DNA of 64,000 nt from Neisseria weixii (GCF_002327085.1 NZ_CP023429.1:1178001-1242000), one strand, 5' to 3'. Shown: positions 29,607 through 40,373, counted from the stretch's first letter. Notes: a model not told the origin generated them from the sequence alone. Numbers and translations are program-made.

Positions 29607-30977
29607 ATGAGTCAACAATACATATGGCTGCATATCGGCCTCGGTTCATTCCATCGTGCACACCAAGCATGGTATTTTAATGAATTGATTGAATCCGGCG
29701 ACGACAGTTGGGCGATTGCGGCAGGTAATATCCGTAACGACAGCGAGCACACTGTGGAAGCAATGTTGGCTCAAAACGGCGAATATGTTTTAGAAACCGT
29801 CAGTCCGCATGATGAGCGTGAATATGAAGTGATTAAATCCATCAAGCAACCGATTCGCTGGGCAGCCGATTTGGCGCCACTGATTGCCGTGGGAGCGGCG
29901 GAAAACACCAGAGTAATCGCCTTTACCGTTACCGAAGCAGGCTATTACCTTGACAGTAAATTCAAGCTGGTACAAAACGATACGGCTTTGCAGGCGGATT
30001 TGAAGGGCGGCCATGAAACCATCTACGGCGTGATTGTTAAAATCCTGCGCGAGCGCATGAAGCTTTCAGACGGCCGCGTGACCTTATTGTGTTGCGACAA
30101 TGTACGCCACAACGGTGAGCGTTTCCATGATGGTTTGGTTGAATTTCTGCAATTAACCGATCAAAACGATTTGATTGATTGGCTGGCGCAAAACGCCACT
30201 ACGCCGAACACCATGGTTGACCGCATTGTGCCGCGTCCTGCTGAAGATTTGCCTGCGCGTATCAAAGAAAAAACCGGCATCGACGATAAAGCGCCGGTCA
30301 TGGGTGAAACCTTTATCCAATGGGTAATTGAAGATAATTTTAAAGACGGTATCCGTCCGGCTTTGGAAAAAGTCGGTGTGGAATTGGTGGAATCGGTGAT
30401 TCCTTACGAAGAAGCCAAAATCCGAGTGTTGAATGTGCCGCATGCTGCAATTGCATGGGCGGGCACTTTGCAGGACGAACTATTTATCCACGACAGCACC
30501 TTAAACGATAAAGTACGCCAAGTGGCCTATGATTATGTCACCGAAGACGTGATTGCCAGCTTGGGCAACGATTTGATTGATTTGGGTAAATACCGCGATG
30601 TGGTGCTGGAGCGTTTTACCAATCCGCACATCAAAGACACCAATCAACGCGTTGCGGCCGACGGTTTTTCAAAAATTCCGGCGCAAATCCAGCCAACCTT
30701 AATCGAACGCTATAAACAAGGCGCACGCCCGGCGGCCACCGCATTGATTCCGGCAATTTTCTTCGTATTTATGGAACAATGGCACCAAGGCAAGCTGCCC
30801 TATGCATATCAGGACGGTATTTTGGATGAAGCTGCGGTGCATGCGATGTTTGAATCTGATGACCCGATTCATGTGTTTGCCACCGATAAAGCGTTGTTCG
30901 GCGAATTGGCTGAGAATGCCGATTTTGAAGCCTTGTTGCGCGAACAAGTCGCCAAAGCGCGTCAATTTGTGAAATAA
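29607..30977 (+). CDS. dalD: D-arabinitol 4-dehydrogenase
   Basis: A 456-residue member of the polyol-specific long-chain dehydrogenase family, which would oxidise D-arabinitol to D-xylulose with NAD. The N-terminus [17 protein letters not shown] (nucleotide-binding GxGxFHRAH) and [25 protein letters not shown] and [16 protein letters not shown] match the Klebsiella DalD sequence as I remember it. The catalytic K-x5-N-x2-H set is seen in [14 protein letters not shown]. This resemblance is closer than to mannitol or fructuronate dehydrogenases. The strong AAAGGAG ribosome site supports the start. dalK and dalT follow on the same strand, which supports the assignment. A DUS lies inside the gene. 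Confidence 0.88.
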   Translation: MSQQYIWLHIGLGSFHRAHQAWYFNELIESGDDSWAIAAGNIRNDSEHTVEAMLAQNGEYVLETVSPHDEREYEVIKSIKQPIRWAADLAPLIAVGAAENTRVIAFTVTEAGYYLDSKFKLVQNDTALQADLKGGHETIYGVIVKILRERMKLSDGRVTLLCCDNVRHNGERFHDGLVEFLQLTDQNDLIDWLAQNATTPNTMVDRIVPRPAEDLPARIKEKTGIDDKAPVMGETFIQWVIEDNFKDGIRPALEKVGVELVESVIPYEEAKIRVLNVPHAAIAWAGTLQDELFIHDSTLNDKVRQVAYDYVTEDVIASLGNDLIDLGKYRDVVLERFTNPHIKDTNQRVAADGFSKIPAQIQPTLIERYKQGARPAATALIPAIFFVFMEQWHQGKLPYAYQDGILDEAAVHAMFESDDPIHVFATDKALFGELAENADFEALLREQVAKARQFVK

Positions 30978-30984
30978 ACCGAAC

Positions 30985-31037
30985 CAGGCCGTCTGAAAAG
31001 ACAAAACTTCGAAAAATATCTTTCAGACGGCCTTTTC
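30985..31037 (+). terminator. DUS-pair hairpin between dalD and dalK
   Basis: AGGCCGTCTGAAA and TTTCAGACGGCCTTTT with a loop of about 23 bases. It could lower transcription into dalK or simply be a DUS pair. Confidence 0.6.
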
Positions 31038-31058
31038 ATTGCCTTTAAGGAAATCATT

Positions 31059-32530
31059 ATGTATCTCGGTTTAGATTACGGCACATCCGAAATCAAAGCG
31101 CTATTACTGGACGAACACGCCAATATCGTTTGTACGCACGGTTTGCCGCTTTCTATCCAGCGTCCGCATCCGCAATGGTCGGAGCAATCAGCGGCGGAAT
31201 GGTGGCAGGTAACCAACGATCTCATGACCAAAATGCGTGAAAAAGCCGGTAAGGCTTGGTATGCGGTAAAGGCCATCGGTTTATCCGGCCAAATGCACGG
31301 CGCGGTGTTGCTGGGACAGGACAATCAAGTGCTGCGCCCGGTGATTTTGTGGAACGACACCCGCAGTGCGGAAGAATGTGCTCAATTGGAAGCTGCCGTA
31401 CCTGATTTACACGGCATCACCGGTAATTTGGCCATGCCGGGTTTTACTGCGCCGAAATTATTGTGGGTGAAAAAACATGAGCCGGAAATTTTTGTTCAGA
31501 CGGCCTCAGTATTGCTGCCGAAAGACTACATCCGCTTTTTAATGACCGGCAAAAAAGTATCGGAAATGTCGGATGCGGCCGGTATGTTGTGGCTGGATGT
31601 GGCCAAGCGCGATTGGTCGGATAAAGTGTTGGAGGCCACAGGTTTGACCCGGGAAAACATGCCTGTCTTGATTGAAGGTAGTGAAAGCAGCGGCACGCTC
31701 TTGCCGGAAATTGCCGAAAAATGGGGCTTGGCCTCGGATGTTATCGTGGCCGGCGGCGGCGGTGACAATGCTGCCAGCGCGGTAGGTGTCGGTGCGGTAA
31801 ACCCGGGTGATGCATTTATTTCACTGGGTACTTCGGGTGTGGTGTTTGTGGTGAACGAAGCCTACCGTCCTGCGCCCAAAGACGCGGTGCATTGTTTCTG
31901 CCACACATTGCCTAAGCGCTGGCATCAAATGAGCGTAATGCTGAGTGCGGCGGCCTGTTTGAGCTGGTATTGCAAACTGATTGGTGCGCGTGAAGCTGAT
32001 TTGTTGGCCGAAATCGCCGGCTTGAGTGCGGAACAAAAAACCAATGCGCCGATTTTTCTGCCTTATCTTTCAGGTGAACGCACACCGCATAACGATCCGT
32101 TTGCCAGCGGTGTTTTCCACGGTATCCGCCATAGCAGCGACCGCGCGGTAATGGGTTATGCTGTGATTGAAGGCGTGGGCTTCGGCATTGCCGACGGTGT
32201 ACGCGTTTTACAGGAAAGCGGGACGCATATCGAACAATGTTCGTTATTGGTGGCGGCGCACGCAGCCCTTTCTGGGCAAAACTGCTGGCCGATACACTGC
32301 AATTACCGATTGTAACCCATAAAGGCGGCGAAACCGGTGGCGCATTGGGAGCGGCACGTTTGGCGGCCTTGGCTGCCGGTGCCGATGAAAAAGAGGTTTG
32401 TACCAAGCCTGAAATTGCGCAAGTTTTTGAACCTGAAGCCGCCAATGCGGACTACTTGGTCAAACGTTATGCGCTGTTCCGTGCTTTGTACCAACAAGAT
32501 AAAGCTTTTAGACAGGCTCAGGCGATCTGA
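31059..32530 (+). CDS. dalK: D-xylulose kinase of the arabinitol cluster (frame broken once)
   Basis: An FGGY-family carbohydrate kinase that would turn D-xylulose into D-xylulose 5-phosphate. Visible are MYLGLDYGTSEIKALL (phosphate-binding), GLSGQMHGAV, ILWNDTRSAEE, GGGGDNAASAVG (with the catalytic Asp) and the C-terminal IGGGARSPFWAKLLAD. The frame breaks near 32236-32238. One added base (CAA-ATG or CAA-TTG) joins the parts into 490 residues, the usual XylB/DalK length. The single clean break suggests an undercall. An AAGGAAA ribosome site precedes the ATG. A DUS lies inside the gene (about 31497). Confidence 0.88.
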
Positions 32531-32559
32531 AGTTTTATGAATCATAAGCACAGTGATGA

Positions 32560-32590
32560 ATGCCGTCTGTTTGCTTTCAGACGGCATTTA
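32560..32590 (+). terminator. DUS-type hairpin between dalK and dalT
   Basis: ATGCCGTCTG and CAGACGGCAT form a 10-bp stem. The left arm is not a complete DUS (GTTT after the core). Confidence 0.6.
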
Positions 32591-32615
32591 TTGAATCTCA
32601 AATCAAAGGATGATG

Positions 32616-33926
32616 ATGAATAAATTAGAAACAGAAACCAAACAATGGCTGGGTATGCCCTTGAATTTGGTATGGGGCTATCTTGCCATTGCCCTGTTTA
32701 TGACCGGCGACGGTTTTGAATTGGCATTTTTGTCAAAATACATTACCGACTTAGGCTTTACGGAAGCGCAATCTTCTTCGGCTTTTGCAGTTTACGGCTT
32801 TGCCGCAGCATTGTCGGCTTGGATTTCCGGCGTATTGGCGGAAATCATCACTCCGCGTAAAACCATGATTATCGGTTTTATCATGTGGTGTGTTTTTCAC
32901 GTGTTGTTTTTAATTTTTGGCTTGGGAGACAAAAGCTATCCGCTGATTATGCTGTTTTACGGCATCCGTGGTTTTGCTTATCCGCTGTTTCTCTATTCAT
33001 TCATCGTGATGATTGTACAAAACGTGAAAAGCACCCAAATCAGTCCGTCTATGGGTTGGTTCTGGACAACTTATTCCGTGGGTATCGGCGTGTTCGGCAG
33101 CTTCATCCCAAGCCTGACTATTCCTGCTATGGGGGAAATGGGTACACTTTGGCTGGCCTTGGTGTTCTGTATTGCCGGCGGTCTGATGGCAATGGTGATG
33201 TTGCGCAATGTCAATTCCGAATCGCCGATGCACGATTTGCCGATGAAGGAAAAATTCGGCGAATTGAGCCGTGCGGTGACACTGCTGATTACCAACCGCC
33301 AAATTCTGTTTTCAAGCTGGATTCGTATTATCAACACCTTGTCACTGTTCGGTTTTGCCGTCATCATGCCGATGATGTTTACCAAAGAGTTGGGGTTTAC
33401 CACTTCGCAATGGCTGCAAATCTGGACGGTATTCTTTGCCACCACACTGATTTCGAATGTGTTTTGGGGTATTGTCGGCGAGAAGCTCGGCTGGGTAAAA
33501 GTAGTGCGCTGGTTCGGCTGTATCGGTATGGCGGTTTCCTCACTGGTGTTTTATTATCTGCCGCAATGGTACAACAAAATCGCACCGGAGGGCATAGAAG
33601 GTGCCTCAACGTCCGAATTCATGATGGCATGGATTCCGGCAATTTTGCTGGGATGGTTTGTGGCGGCATTTGTGCCGATGACGGCTGTGTTTACTACGTT
33701 GGAACCGAAACACCAAGGCGCGGCCATCTCGGTGTATAACCTGTCAGCCGGTTTGTCGAATTTCGTTGCGCCCGCAATTGCGACTTTAGTGTTGCCGATG
33801 TTTAGTTTTATCGGCGTGGTGTATGCTTATACTGCCTTGTATATTTTTGCTTTCTGCGTAACCTTCCTGTTACGTGTGAAGCAGCCCGGTTTCGATATTT
33901 ACGGGCGTAAAGAGAAAAGCGTCTGA
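32616..33926 (+). CDS. dalT: D-arabinitol transporter, MFS family
   Basis: A 12-helix major facilitator protein resembling Klebsiella DalT, RbtT and related pentitol proton symporters: FMTGDGFELAFLSKYI, SGVLAEIITPRKTMIIGF, YGIRGFAYPLFLYSF and GEMGTLWLALVFC stand out. It would import D-arabinitol into the cytoplasm. Three ATG codons in a row occur at 32610, 32613 and 32616. The AAAGGA site just before them gives the best spacing to 32616 (MNKLETETKQWLG, 436 residues). It is third in the dal cluster and followed by a strong terminator. Confidence 0.86.
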   Translation: MNKLETETKQWLGMPLNLVWGYLAIALFMTGDGFELAFLSKYITDLGFTEAQSSSAFAVYGFAAALSAWISGVLAEIITPRKTMIIGFIMWCVFHVLFLIFGLGDKSYPLIMLFYGIRGFAYPLFLYSFIVMIVQNVKSTQISPSMGWFWTTYSVGIGVFGSFIPSLTIPAMGEMGTLWLALVFCIAGGLMAMVMLRNVNSESPMHDLPMKEKFGELSRAVTLLITNRQILFSSWIRIINTLSLFGFAVIMPMMFTKELGFTTSQWLQIWTVFFATTLISNVFWGIVGEKLGWVKVVRWFGCIGMAVSSLVFYYLPQWYNKIAPEGIEGASTSEFMMAWIPAILLGWFVAAFVPMTAVFTTLEPKHQGAAISVYNLSAGLSNFVAPAIATLVLPMFSFIGVVYAYTALYIFAFCVTFLLRVKQPGFDIYGRKEKSV

Positions 33927-33940
33927 TTTGAGTGAACCCC

Positions 33941-33983
33941 ATCAGGCCGTCTGAAAACTTGTTTTTCAGACGGCCTTTTTGTA
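33941..33983 (+). terminator. DUS-pair terminator ending the dal cluster
   Basis: AGGCCGTCTGAAAAC and GTTTTTCAGACGGCCT with TTTT following. Confidence 0.85.
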
Positions 33984-34039
33984 TTGATTTCAGGTAAAAT
34001 ACCGCCTTTGCGCTTAGCCATCTTGATATAGAGCTCCCC

Positions 34040-35956
34040 ATGATCGAATTAAAAAACCTAACCTTACAACGCGGTTTGAAAGTGTTGCTGGATAAAGCCA
34101 GCGTTACCATCAACCCCAACCAGCGCGTAGGCTTAATCGGTAAAAACGGTACAGGCAAATCCAGCCTTTTTGCGTTGATTAAAGGCGAAATCAGTCAGGA
34201 TGGCGGCGATATTCTGATTCCGCGCACATGGAAGCTGGCGGCTGTAGCGCAGGAAACGCCGGCTCTGGAGACATCGGCACTGAATTATCTGTTGCAGGGT
34301 GATACCGAATTGCAAATGTTTCAGACGGCCTTAAGCCAAGCTGAAGCGCAAAACGACGGCATGAAGCAGGCAGAATATCATGCCAAATTAGAAGAAATCG
34401 ATGCCTACACTGCGCCGGCACGCGCGGCCAAATTATTGAGCGGCTTGGGCTTTTCGCAAGAAGAGCACGCCAGGCCGGTGAAAGCGTTTTCCGGCGGTTG
34501 GCGTATGCGCCTGAATTTGGCGCAAGCCTTGATGCGGCGCGCTGATTTGCTGCTGCTTGATGAACCGACCAACCACTTGGATTTGGAAACCGTGTTATGG
34601 CTGGAAAATCATTTGGCCAATTTGGCGTGCACGCAAATCATCATTTCGCACGACCGTGATTTTCTCAATGCTACCACCACGCAAACAATTGAATTATCGA
34701 ACCAAAAATTAACCCAATACGGCGGCAATTACGATTTCTACCAAAACGAGCGCGCGCAGCGTTTGTCGCAGCAGCAAGCCGCCTATGTGAAGCAGCAAAC
34801 GCAAATCAAGCATTTGCAGTCATTTATCGACCGCTTTAAAGCTAAGGCCACCAAAGCCACCCAAGCGCAAAGCCGTATGAAAGCCTTGGCAAAATTGGAG
34901 CGCATCGCACCCGCTCACTTGGACAGCGAATTTTCGTTTGAATTTGAGAGTCCGGCGCATTTGCCCAATCCTTTGCTGAAACTGGATAAAGCCGATTTGG
35001 GCTACGGCGATCATGTGGTTTTGCACGATTTGAGATTGTCGCTGGAAAGCGGCGCGCGTTACGGGTTGCTGGGTGTTAACGGTAGCGGTAAGTCGACCTT
35101 TGTTAAAGCGTTAGCAGGTGAACTGGATTTGCTTTCCGGCCAGATTGTGCGCTCGGAAAAACTCAATATCGGCTATTTTGCGCAACATCAGCTCGATACG
35201 TTACGCGATGACCAAAGCCCGATTTGGCATATCCAGCAGCTTTCACCGGAAGTGCGCGAGCAGGAAATCCGCAATTTTTTGGGCGGTTTCAACTTTGTCG
35301 GCGACATGGCTTTGCAGAAAATCGAGCCGTTTTCCGGCGGAGAGAAAGCACGTTTGGCCTTGGCAATGATTGTGTGGCAAAAACCGAATCTGCTTTTGCT
35401 TGACGAACCGACCAACCATTTGGATTTGGATATGCGCCACGCTTTAACCTTGGCCTTGCAAAGTTTCCAAGGTGCATTGATTGTGGTGTCACATGACCGC
35501 AGTTTGCTCGAAGCCACGACCGACGGTTTCTTATTAATCGATAAAGGCCGTCTGAATCCGTTTGACGGCGATTTGAATGATTACCGCCAATGGCGCTTGG
35601 CGCAAGAAAATGCCGCTACCGCACCTGCTGACTCCGTTCAATCGCAAAACCGCAAAGACACCAAACGCATTGAAGCGAAAATCCGTCAGGAAAAAGCCAA
35701 GCGTGGCAAGCCGGTTCAGCAGGAAATCGACAAAACGGAAAAAGAAATAGCCAAGCTGATTGAAATTCAGACGGCCTGTGAAGCATTTTTGGGACAAGAA
35801 GCCGCGTATTTTGATGAAAACAAAGCCAAGTTACAGGAAACACTCACGCAATTGGCTGAAACTAAAGTAAAATTAAACGAATTGGAAGAAAATTGGCTGC
35901 TTTGGCAGCAGGAGTTGGAAGAGATCTTGACTCAAATTGATGCCGAGTTTGCTTGA
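34040..35956 (+). CDS. ABC-F family ATP-binding protein (YheS-like)
   Basis: A 638-residue soluble protein with two ABC cassettes and no membrane segment. Cassette 1 has GKNGTGKSS (about 35) and LLLDEPTNHLDLE. The linker (about 240-300) is rich in KxxKATQAQSR, typical of the P-site tRNA interaction arm. Cassette 2 has GVNGSGKST and LDEPTNHLDLDM. A C-terminal charged coiled coil follows. ABC-F proteins act on the ribosome in translation control or rescue. The length and C-terminal extension favour YheS over Uup or EttA. Three DUS cores lie inside the gene. It appears monocistronic. Confidence 0.92.
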   Translation: MIELKNLTLQRGLKVLLDKASVTINPNQRVGLIGKNGTGKSSLFALIKGEISQDGGDILIPRTWKLAAVAQETPALETSALNYLLQGDTELQMFQTALSQAEAQNDGMKQAEYHAKLEEIDAYTAPARAAKLLSGLGFSQEEHARPVKAFSGGWRMRLNLAQALMRRADLLLLDEPTNHLDLETVLWLENHLANLACTQIIISHDRDFLNATTTQTIELSNQKLTQYGGNYDFYQNERAQRLSQQQAAYVKQQTQIKHLQSFIDRFKAKATKATQAQSRMKALAKLERIAPAHLDSEFSFEFESPAHLPNPLLKLDKADLGYGDHVVLHDLRLSLESGARYGLLGVNGSGKSTFVKALAGELDLLSGQIVRSEKLNIGYFAQHQLDTLRDDQSPIWHIQQLSPEVREQEIRNFLGGFNFVGDMALQKIEPFSGGEKARLALAMIVWQKPNLLLLDEPTNHLDLDMRHALTLALQSFQGALIVVSHDRSLLEATTDGFLLIDKGRLNPFDGDLNDYRQWRLAQENAATAPADSVQSQNRKDTKRIEAKIRQEKAKRGKPVQQEIDKTEKEIAKLIEIQTACEAFLGQEAAYFDENKAKLQETLTQLAETKVKLNELEENWLLWQQELEEILTQIDAEFA

Positions 35957-36129
35957 ATCGTTTCATCTTAATAATAAAATAATAAAAAGCTGTCTGAAAA
36001 AATCATAAGATTCTGATTCTAATTTTTAAGAAATCGTTTGGGTGATTTTATAAGCGGCCGAATGCACATTGTCCCACTCACTTTAAAATCATCACCATGC
36101 CGTCTGAAAGGTAGGTGTGGTGTTTCAGA

Positions 36130-36678
36130 ATGAACATGAAATACTTTGCTTTAAATACATTTGCCGCCGTCATCGCGTTTTCAAGCTTTACGGCAGAAGC
36201 CAGCAAAATCTATACCTGCGAAATCAATGGCACGGTGGTCTATACATCACGCCCGTCCGGCGACTGTCATGCACCTGATTTACCGCCGATTGGCCGATAC
36301 AGCAGCGCACGTTACGATGCGCCTGAAATGATGGCCGCGCCTGAGTCGCAGCGTAAAGCTGCTAACAACACCAAGCGTAGCCCAAGTAAAACAGTGAACG
36401 CCAAAGCAAAAGCACCGGCGGCACCGATTCGCCCGACCACGGCATCCGTTGCCGCTCCTGCACCGAAACCTGCCGCCAGCAACAGCCGTCGCACTATTTT
36501 GGAAATCGAATTGAGCAACGAGCGCAGGGCATTGTCAGAAGCGCAAAAATCGTTGGCACAAGCGCGTGCAGTGAAAGGTGGCACTATTGACCGCCAGCAA
36601 ATCAAAAATCTGGAAGGTGCGGTGCTCGACCGCCAGCAAAACATTCAAGCTCTGCAACGCGAATTGGGGCGTATGTAA
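36130..36678 (+). CDS. Secreted DUF4124-type protein
   Basis: A 182-residue protein with a signal peptide (MNMKYFALNTFAAVIAFSSF, then TAEAS). The mature N-terminus KIYTCEINGTVVYTSRPSGDC has the YxCxxxG..VY.S.P pattern and paired cysteines of DUF4124. A Pro/Ala/Lys-rich linker and a C-terminal helical region (LEIELSNERRALSEAQKSL) follow. Location should be periplasmic. Its function is unknown; the family often accompanies envelope functions. Start 36130 is preferred over a GTG at 36115 because the signal peptide then begins correctly. Confidence 0.82.
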   Translation: MNMKYFALNTFAAVIAFSSFTAEASKIYTCEINGTVVYTSRPSGDCHAPDLPPIGRYSSARYDAPEMMAAPESQRKAANNTKRSPSKTVNAKAKAPAAPIRPTTASVAAPAPKPAASNSRRTILEIELSNERRALSEAQKSLAQARAVKGGTIDRQQIKNLEGAVLDRQQNIQALQRELGRM

Positions 36679-36715
36679 GGTTGGGCTGAGCCGGCTAATG
36701 ATTTAATATAGAACA

Positions 36716-36915
36716 ATGAATGTAGAAGCTATTTTTCAAGCAGCGTCGCTGACCCATTAGCTTATATGGCCACATTGATCCCTGGCATACTGTTTAATAT
36801 TTTGGGTATTTGGTTGTTTGCTTATATGGGAAATTTCTTGATATTCAATGAAATGATCGTGAAGTGTTGCGCGTACCACCCCACGAAGAAAAATCTGCAA
36901 AATTCTGTTTTATAA
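36716..36915 (+). CDS. Possible small membrane protein (frame broken once)
   Basis: With one C added to CCC at 36753-36755, a 66-residue frame appears: MNVEAIFQAASLTPLAYMAT, then LIPGILFNILGIWLFAYMG and a short charged tail. It has one strong membrane helix. The missing-base pattern is the same as in undoubted genes of this window, which is why I list it. The ribosome site is weak and there is no known family. It may be a chance frame or a relic. Confidence 0.35.
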
Positions 36916-36927
36916 ACAAAGGCCGTA

Positions 36928-37275
36928 TCAGCCAAAAATCTGCTGATAACGGTCAGCAGAATAACCAACATAAAACTGACCGTCTTTCTCCAACACCGGG
37001 CGCTTAATTACGCTCGGATGTTCAACCATAATGCGAACGGCTCCTTGCTGTTCGGTCGCTCGCGCCTGTGTTTGGGCATCTAATTTGCGCCAAGTCGTGC
37101 CGCGTTTGTTCAATAAATTTTCTAAAGGAATTTGCGACAACCATGCCGTAATCAATTCAGGTGTAGGCGGTGATTTTTTAAAATCGGCAAACTCGGCTTC
37201 TACGCCGTTATCTGCCAGCCATATGCGGGCTTTTTTGACTGTGTCGCAATTGGGAATACCATATAATTTAATCAT
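36928..37275 (-). CDS. ArsC/Spx-family protein (YffB-like)
   Basis: A 115-residue thioredoxin-fold protein starting MIKLYGIPNCDTVKKARIWL. The single Cys in PNCDTVKKA, the RGTTWRKL segment and the HPSVIKRPVL motif are those of the YffB branch of the arsenate reductase/Spx family. Length is typical. Members of this branch bind glutathione, and a role in thiol chemistry is likely. No arsenic resistance genes are near, so arsenate reduction is not supported by context. Confidence 0.87.
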   Translation of the reverse strand: MIKLYGIPNCDTVKKARIWLADNGVEAEFADFKKSPPTPELITAWLSQIPLENLLNKRGTTWRKLDAQTQARATEQQGAVRIMVEHPSVIKRPVLEKDGQFYVGYSADRYQQIFG

Positions 37276-37407
37276 GTTCAGCCTTTCTTTTATTTTTGCC
37301 CTTCCATTCTACCGAGAGCTTGTACAGTTTGCCACAAAATACGGTAGAATAACCAGCAATGGCTTTGGCCGATATTCCGACACACGACATCATTACGGAG
37401 CGACCCG

Positions 37408-38057
37408 ATGAAAAAAAACGTCACGCTTTCTTTAATTGCCGCCGCTGTGCTTATGGCGGGCTGTTCAGACAATAAGCCGAGCAATTCTTTATTTGAAAAA
37501 ACCATCAATCAATATGCAAAAAAACAAGGCATTTGTTTGCCTTTGGTTTTGAATGTACAAAATCCAAGCGCCGGCGACAGCTTCACGCAAGTGCCGATCG
37601 GCGCGCCTGAAATCAAGTTGGCAGAAAAAGACCGCAAAGGCAACAACATCAACAAAACCGCGTTGAAGCAATTGAATATTCTCGAAAAAGAAGATTTCTA
37701 CGAAAAATCTAAAGAAACCATGCCGGTTGCCCTAACAGCGATGAGACTATCAAAATATTGGTTTATAAGCTGACTGAAAAAGGCGGAAAACAAACCCGCG
37801 CCAAAGAAAGAATGCCGCATTTCTGCATTGGGCACCAAGAGGTCAGTAAAATCAATTGGTACACCGAGCCTGGCCCGTCTAACGGTATGACTGTTTCGCG
37901 CGTGTCTTACGAAGCGAAATTTGTACCGGAAAAATGGATTGGCAATTTATTGAAAGCCGGCGGCAATGCCAAATTGCCATTGGACGAAGTGCGCGTACAA
38001 ACGGCTACACTGGTTAAAACCAGTGACGGCTGGAAAGATTCACGCGAATTGCGTTGA
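37408..38057 (+). CDS. Predicted lipoprotein of unknown function (frame broken once)
   Basis: The N-terminus MKKNVTLSLIAAAVLMAGCS is a clear lipoprotein signal with the lipid-modified Cys near residue 19. The frame breaks at CCC (37730-37732). Adding one C gives MPVAPNSDETIKILVYKLTE and a 216-residue protein that ends at 38057. It has no family I recognise. Two further cysteines occur (GICLP, HFCIG). It is probably a periplasm-facing or outer-membrane lipoprotein. The break looks like the same type of undercall as elsewhere. Confidence 0.75.
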
Positions 38058-38081
38058 TTTTTTGTGTGTTTTACCGCTATG

Positions 38082-38121
38082 AAAAGGCCGTCTGAAAAGA
38101 TTTCTTTCAGACGGCCTTTTC
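38082..38121. terminator. DUS-pair terminator between lipoprotein gene and trmB
   Basis: AAAAGGCCGTCTGAAAAG and its complement with a short loop, between convergent genes. Confidence 0.85.
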
Positions 38122-38128
38122 ATGGGTT

Positions 38129-38845
38129 CTATTTAATCCGCTTGAACACCAAATCCCAAACGCCATGCCCTAAGCGCTTACCGCGGGCTTCGAATTTGGT
38201 TTCCGGACGGTAATCCGGTGTTGGGGCATAATCTTCAGCTGTGTTTTGCAGGCTGTCGAAAGCGCTTAATACTTCCAGCATCTGCACCGCGTATTCTTCC
38301 CAGTCGGTTGCCATGTGGATGTAACCGCCTATGGCTAATTTCGGTAATAGTTTTCCGACAAAATGCGTTTGCACCAAACGGCGTTTGTGATGGCGCTTTT
38401 TGTGCCACGGATCCGGAAAAAAGATGTGAATACCCGATAATGCGTCGTCAGCGAGCATGTTTTCCACTACTTCTACGGCATCGTGACGCATCACGCGGAT
38501 GTTGCCGACTTGCTCTTCTTCAATCAGTTTCAAAATATTGCCGACACCGGGGCCGTGTACGTCAATCGCCAGAAAATCAGTTTCCGGCAAACGCTTGGCG
38601 ATCTCTACCGTAGCCGTACCCATGCCGAATCCGATTTCCAAAACTTTCGAATTGCCGCGGCCAAACTGTTGGTTTAAATCGATGACGGCATCTTGATAGT
38701 CGATACCGAATTGCGGCCACATGGTGTCGATGGCCCGCTGTTGCGCGGCAGTCATATGTCCTTGGCGCAATACAAAGCTGCGGATAGAACGCAAATGCTC
38801 TGCAGGTAATTGGTTTTCTTCGTGGTTTTGAGTGGAATCTGTCAT
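38129..38845 (-). CDS. trmB: tRNA (guanine-N7)-methyltransferase
   Basis: TrmB methylates G46 of tRNA with SAM. The 238-residue protein begins at ATG 38845 ([20 protein letters not shown]). An upstream in-frame extension to 38890 is less likely. SAM-binding [16 protein letters not shown] (about 83), DVHGPGVG, and the family motif [18 protein letters not shown] (about 145-165) are all present, as is the C-terminal [17 protein letters not shown]. It is monocistronic. Confidence 0.95.
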   Translation of the reverse strand: MTDSTQNHEENQLPAEHLRSIRSFVLRQGHMTAAQQRAIDTMWPQFGIDYQDAVIDLNQQFGRGNSKVLEIGFGMGTATVEIAKRLPETDFLAIDVHGPGVGNILKLIEEEQVGNIRVMRHDAVEVVENMLADDALSGIHIFFPDPWHKKRHHKRRLVQTHFVGKLLPKLAIGGYIHMATDWEEYAVQMLEVLSAFDSLQNTAEDYAPTPDYRPETKFEARGKRLGHGVWDLVFKRIK

Positions 38846-38966
38846 ACTGGTTAAATTTTTATAATCGAAATGAAAGGCAGCCTGAAACAAACAGCTTGGA
38901 ATATATAGCGCACAATTATACCTGATTATGCTTCTTTCAGACGGCCTTTTCTTGATGTTTATACTT

Positions 38967-40373
38967 TCAGACCGCCTGTTGCCATTGCGCCAGCAAAGCT
39001 TTCAACATATCGGTTTGCTCATGGCCATGTTCAATCGCTTTGCAAAGCCACTCACAGGCTTTGGCCGCATTTTTCTGAACGCCAATGCCGTGAAAATACA
39101 GGCAGGCCAGATTGTATTGCGCCATAGTATCTTGCTGCTCGGCGGCAGATTCAAACCATTGCGCGGCTTGGCTGAAATCGGTCTCCACCCCCTGGCCGCT
39201 GTAATACATCATTCCCAAATTGGTCTTGGCTTTAATGTGCCCCAACTCTGCTGCTTGGAGATAAAGCGGTAAGGCTTCGGCACAGCTTTGACGCCGCTGC
39301 AAACCATAATGGGCGGCAAAGGCTTTTTGATAAAGGCTTTCTGCTTGTTGGCGTTGTAAAGCGGCCTGTTTGGCCTCTTCATAATGCTGATGGTCGTTCA
39401 ATGCGCTGTCGGACAATAATTTTTGATGCGCTTTCATATCGCCCAAATCTGCCGCCCGACGGTAATATTCACGAGCCTTTTGCGGATACGCCGCCACGCC
39501 CAAGCCATAACGGTAAATATCGCCCAATAAACGCAAGGCTTGCGGATGGTTGTTTTCAGCAGCCTGTTTCGCATGATGATATGCATTTTGCGGATTTCGC
39601 TCAACATACCGGCCTAATAGATAAATTTCCGCTAAAGCAGCATGAGCATCATTTTCGCCGTTTTGTGCGGCCGTCTGAAACCAAGTCAGCGCTTCATCAC
39701 TGTTTTGTGACAATAAAATCTCAGCCAGTGCGGTTTGTGCAGGCGCGATACCGTGTTGAGCGGCAACCTGCAAATGCGCCATTGCTTGCTTCAGGTCTTT
39801 TGCTACACCTTGCGCCAGTTTATATTGCAATCCAAGCTGCCAATGCGCTGCGACAAAACCCTGTTCGGCAGCCAAACGGTAAAGATGATGTGCTTTGTAT
39901 AAATCGGGTTCGGCAGCATATTGATGATATTGCGCCAAAAAATACTGCGCTTGCGGGTGGTTTTGCTCGGCTGCCTTATTCGCCCAAAGCAATGCCTGTT
40001 GGGTTTGTCGCCTATCGTTAAATGCACGCATCAAACGCAATTGCGCATGCACCAAACCCTCTTCGGCCAATTCTGTGTAGTGCGGCAAAAGGGGTTGAAC
40101 ATCGCCGTTTTCCGATTCTTGCAATTGCAACAGATTATAACGGGCATAAACATGCCCTGCTCTGGCTGCTTGCTTCAAGAATTCAATACCGGCGGCAAAA
40201 TCCGCTGCAATGCCATTGCCGTTAATCAAACACGCAGCCAGCTGAAAAGCGGCTTCGCTGTGTCCGATCTTCGCAGCCTGCTGCAACAAAGGTACAGCTT
40301 GCGCATAATCAGGCGGGGATTGCAGCAAAAATTGATTGGCTTGGTGATAAAGATTTTCGGCTGTCTGTGTCAT
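38967..40373 (-). CDS. Sel1-like repeat protein
   Basis: A 468-residue protein built mainly of Sel1 (TPR-like) repeats, with the recurring pattern A...G...A...L...Y..G.GV. Examples are [20 protein letters not shown] and [20 protein letters not shown] near the end. There is no signal peptide, so it should be cytoplasmic. Such solenoids act as scaffolds in protein-protein contacts; a partner is not evident from the neighbours. A DUS lies inside the gene. Confidence 0.85.
   Translation of the reverse strand: MTQTAENLYHQANQFLLQSPPDYAQAVPLLQQAAKIGHSEAAFQLAACLINGNGIAADFAAGIEFLKQAARAGHVYARYNLLQLQESENGDVQPLLPHYTELAEEGLVHAQLRLMRAFNDRRQTQQALLWANKAAEQNHPQAQYFLAQYHQYAAEPDLYKAHHLYRLAAEQGFVAAHWQLGLQYKLAQGVAKDLKQAMAHLQVAAQHGIAPAQTALAEILLSQNSDEALTWFQTAAQNGENDAHAALAEIYLLGRYVERNPQNAYHHAKQAAENNHPQALRLLGDIYRYGLGVAAYPQKAREYYRRAADLGDMKAHQKLLSDSALNDHQHYEEAKQAALQRQQAESLYQKAFAAHYGLQRRQSCAEALPLYLQAAELGHIKAKTNLGMMYYSGQGVETDFSQAAQWFESAAEQQDTMAQYNLACLYFHGIGVQKNAAKACEWLCKAIEHGHEQTDMLKALLAQWQQAV

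Noticed and set aside
29607..30977. Mannitol 2-dehydrogenase or fructuronate reductase as the name for this gene
   Set aside because: The family is the same, but detailed segments match D-arabinitol dehydrogenase and the neighbours are a xylulose kinase and a pentitol transporter.
36928..37275. Arsenate reductase in an arsenic resistance locus
   Set aside because: The protein fits the YffB branch and there are no ars genes nearby.
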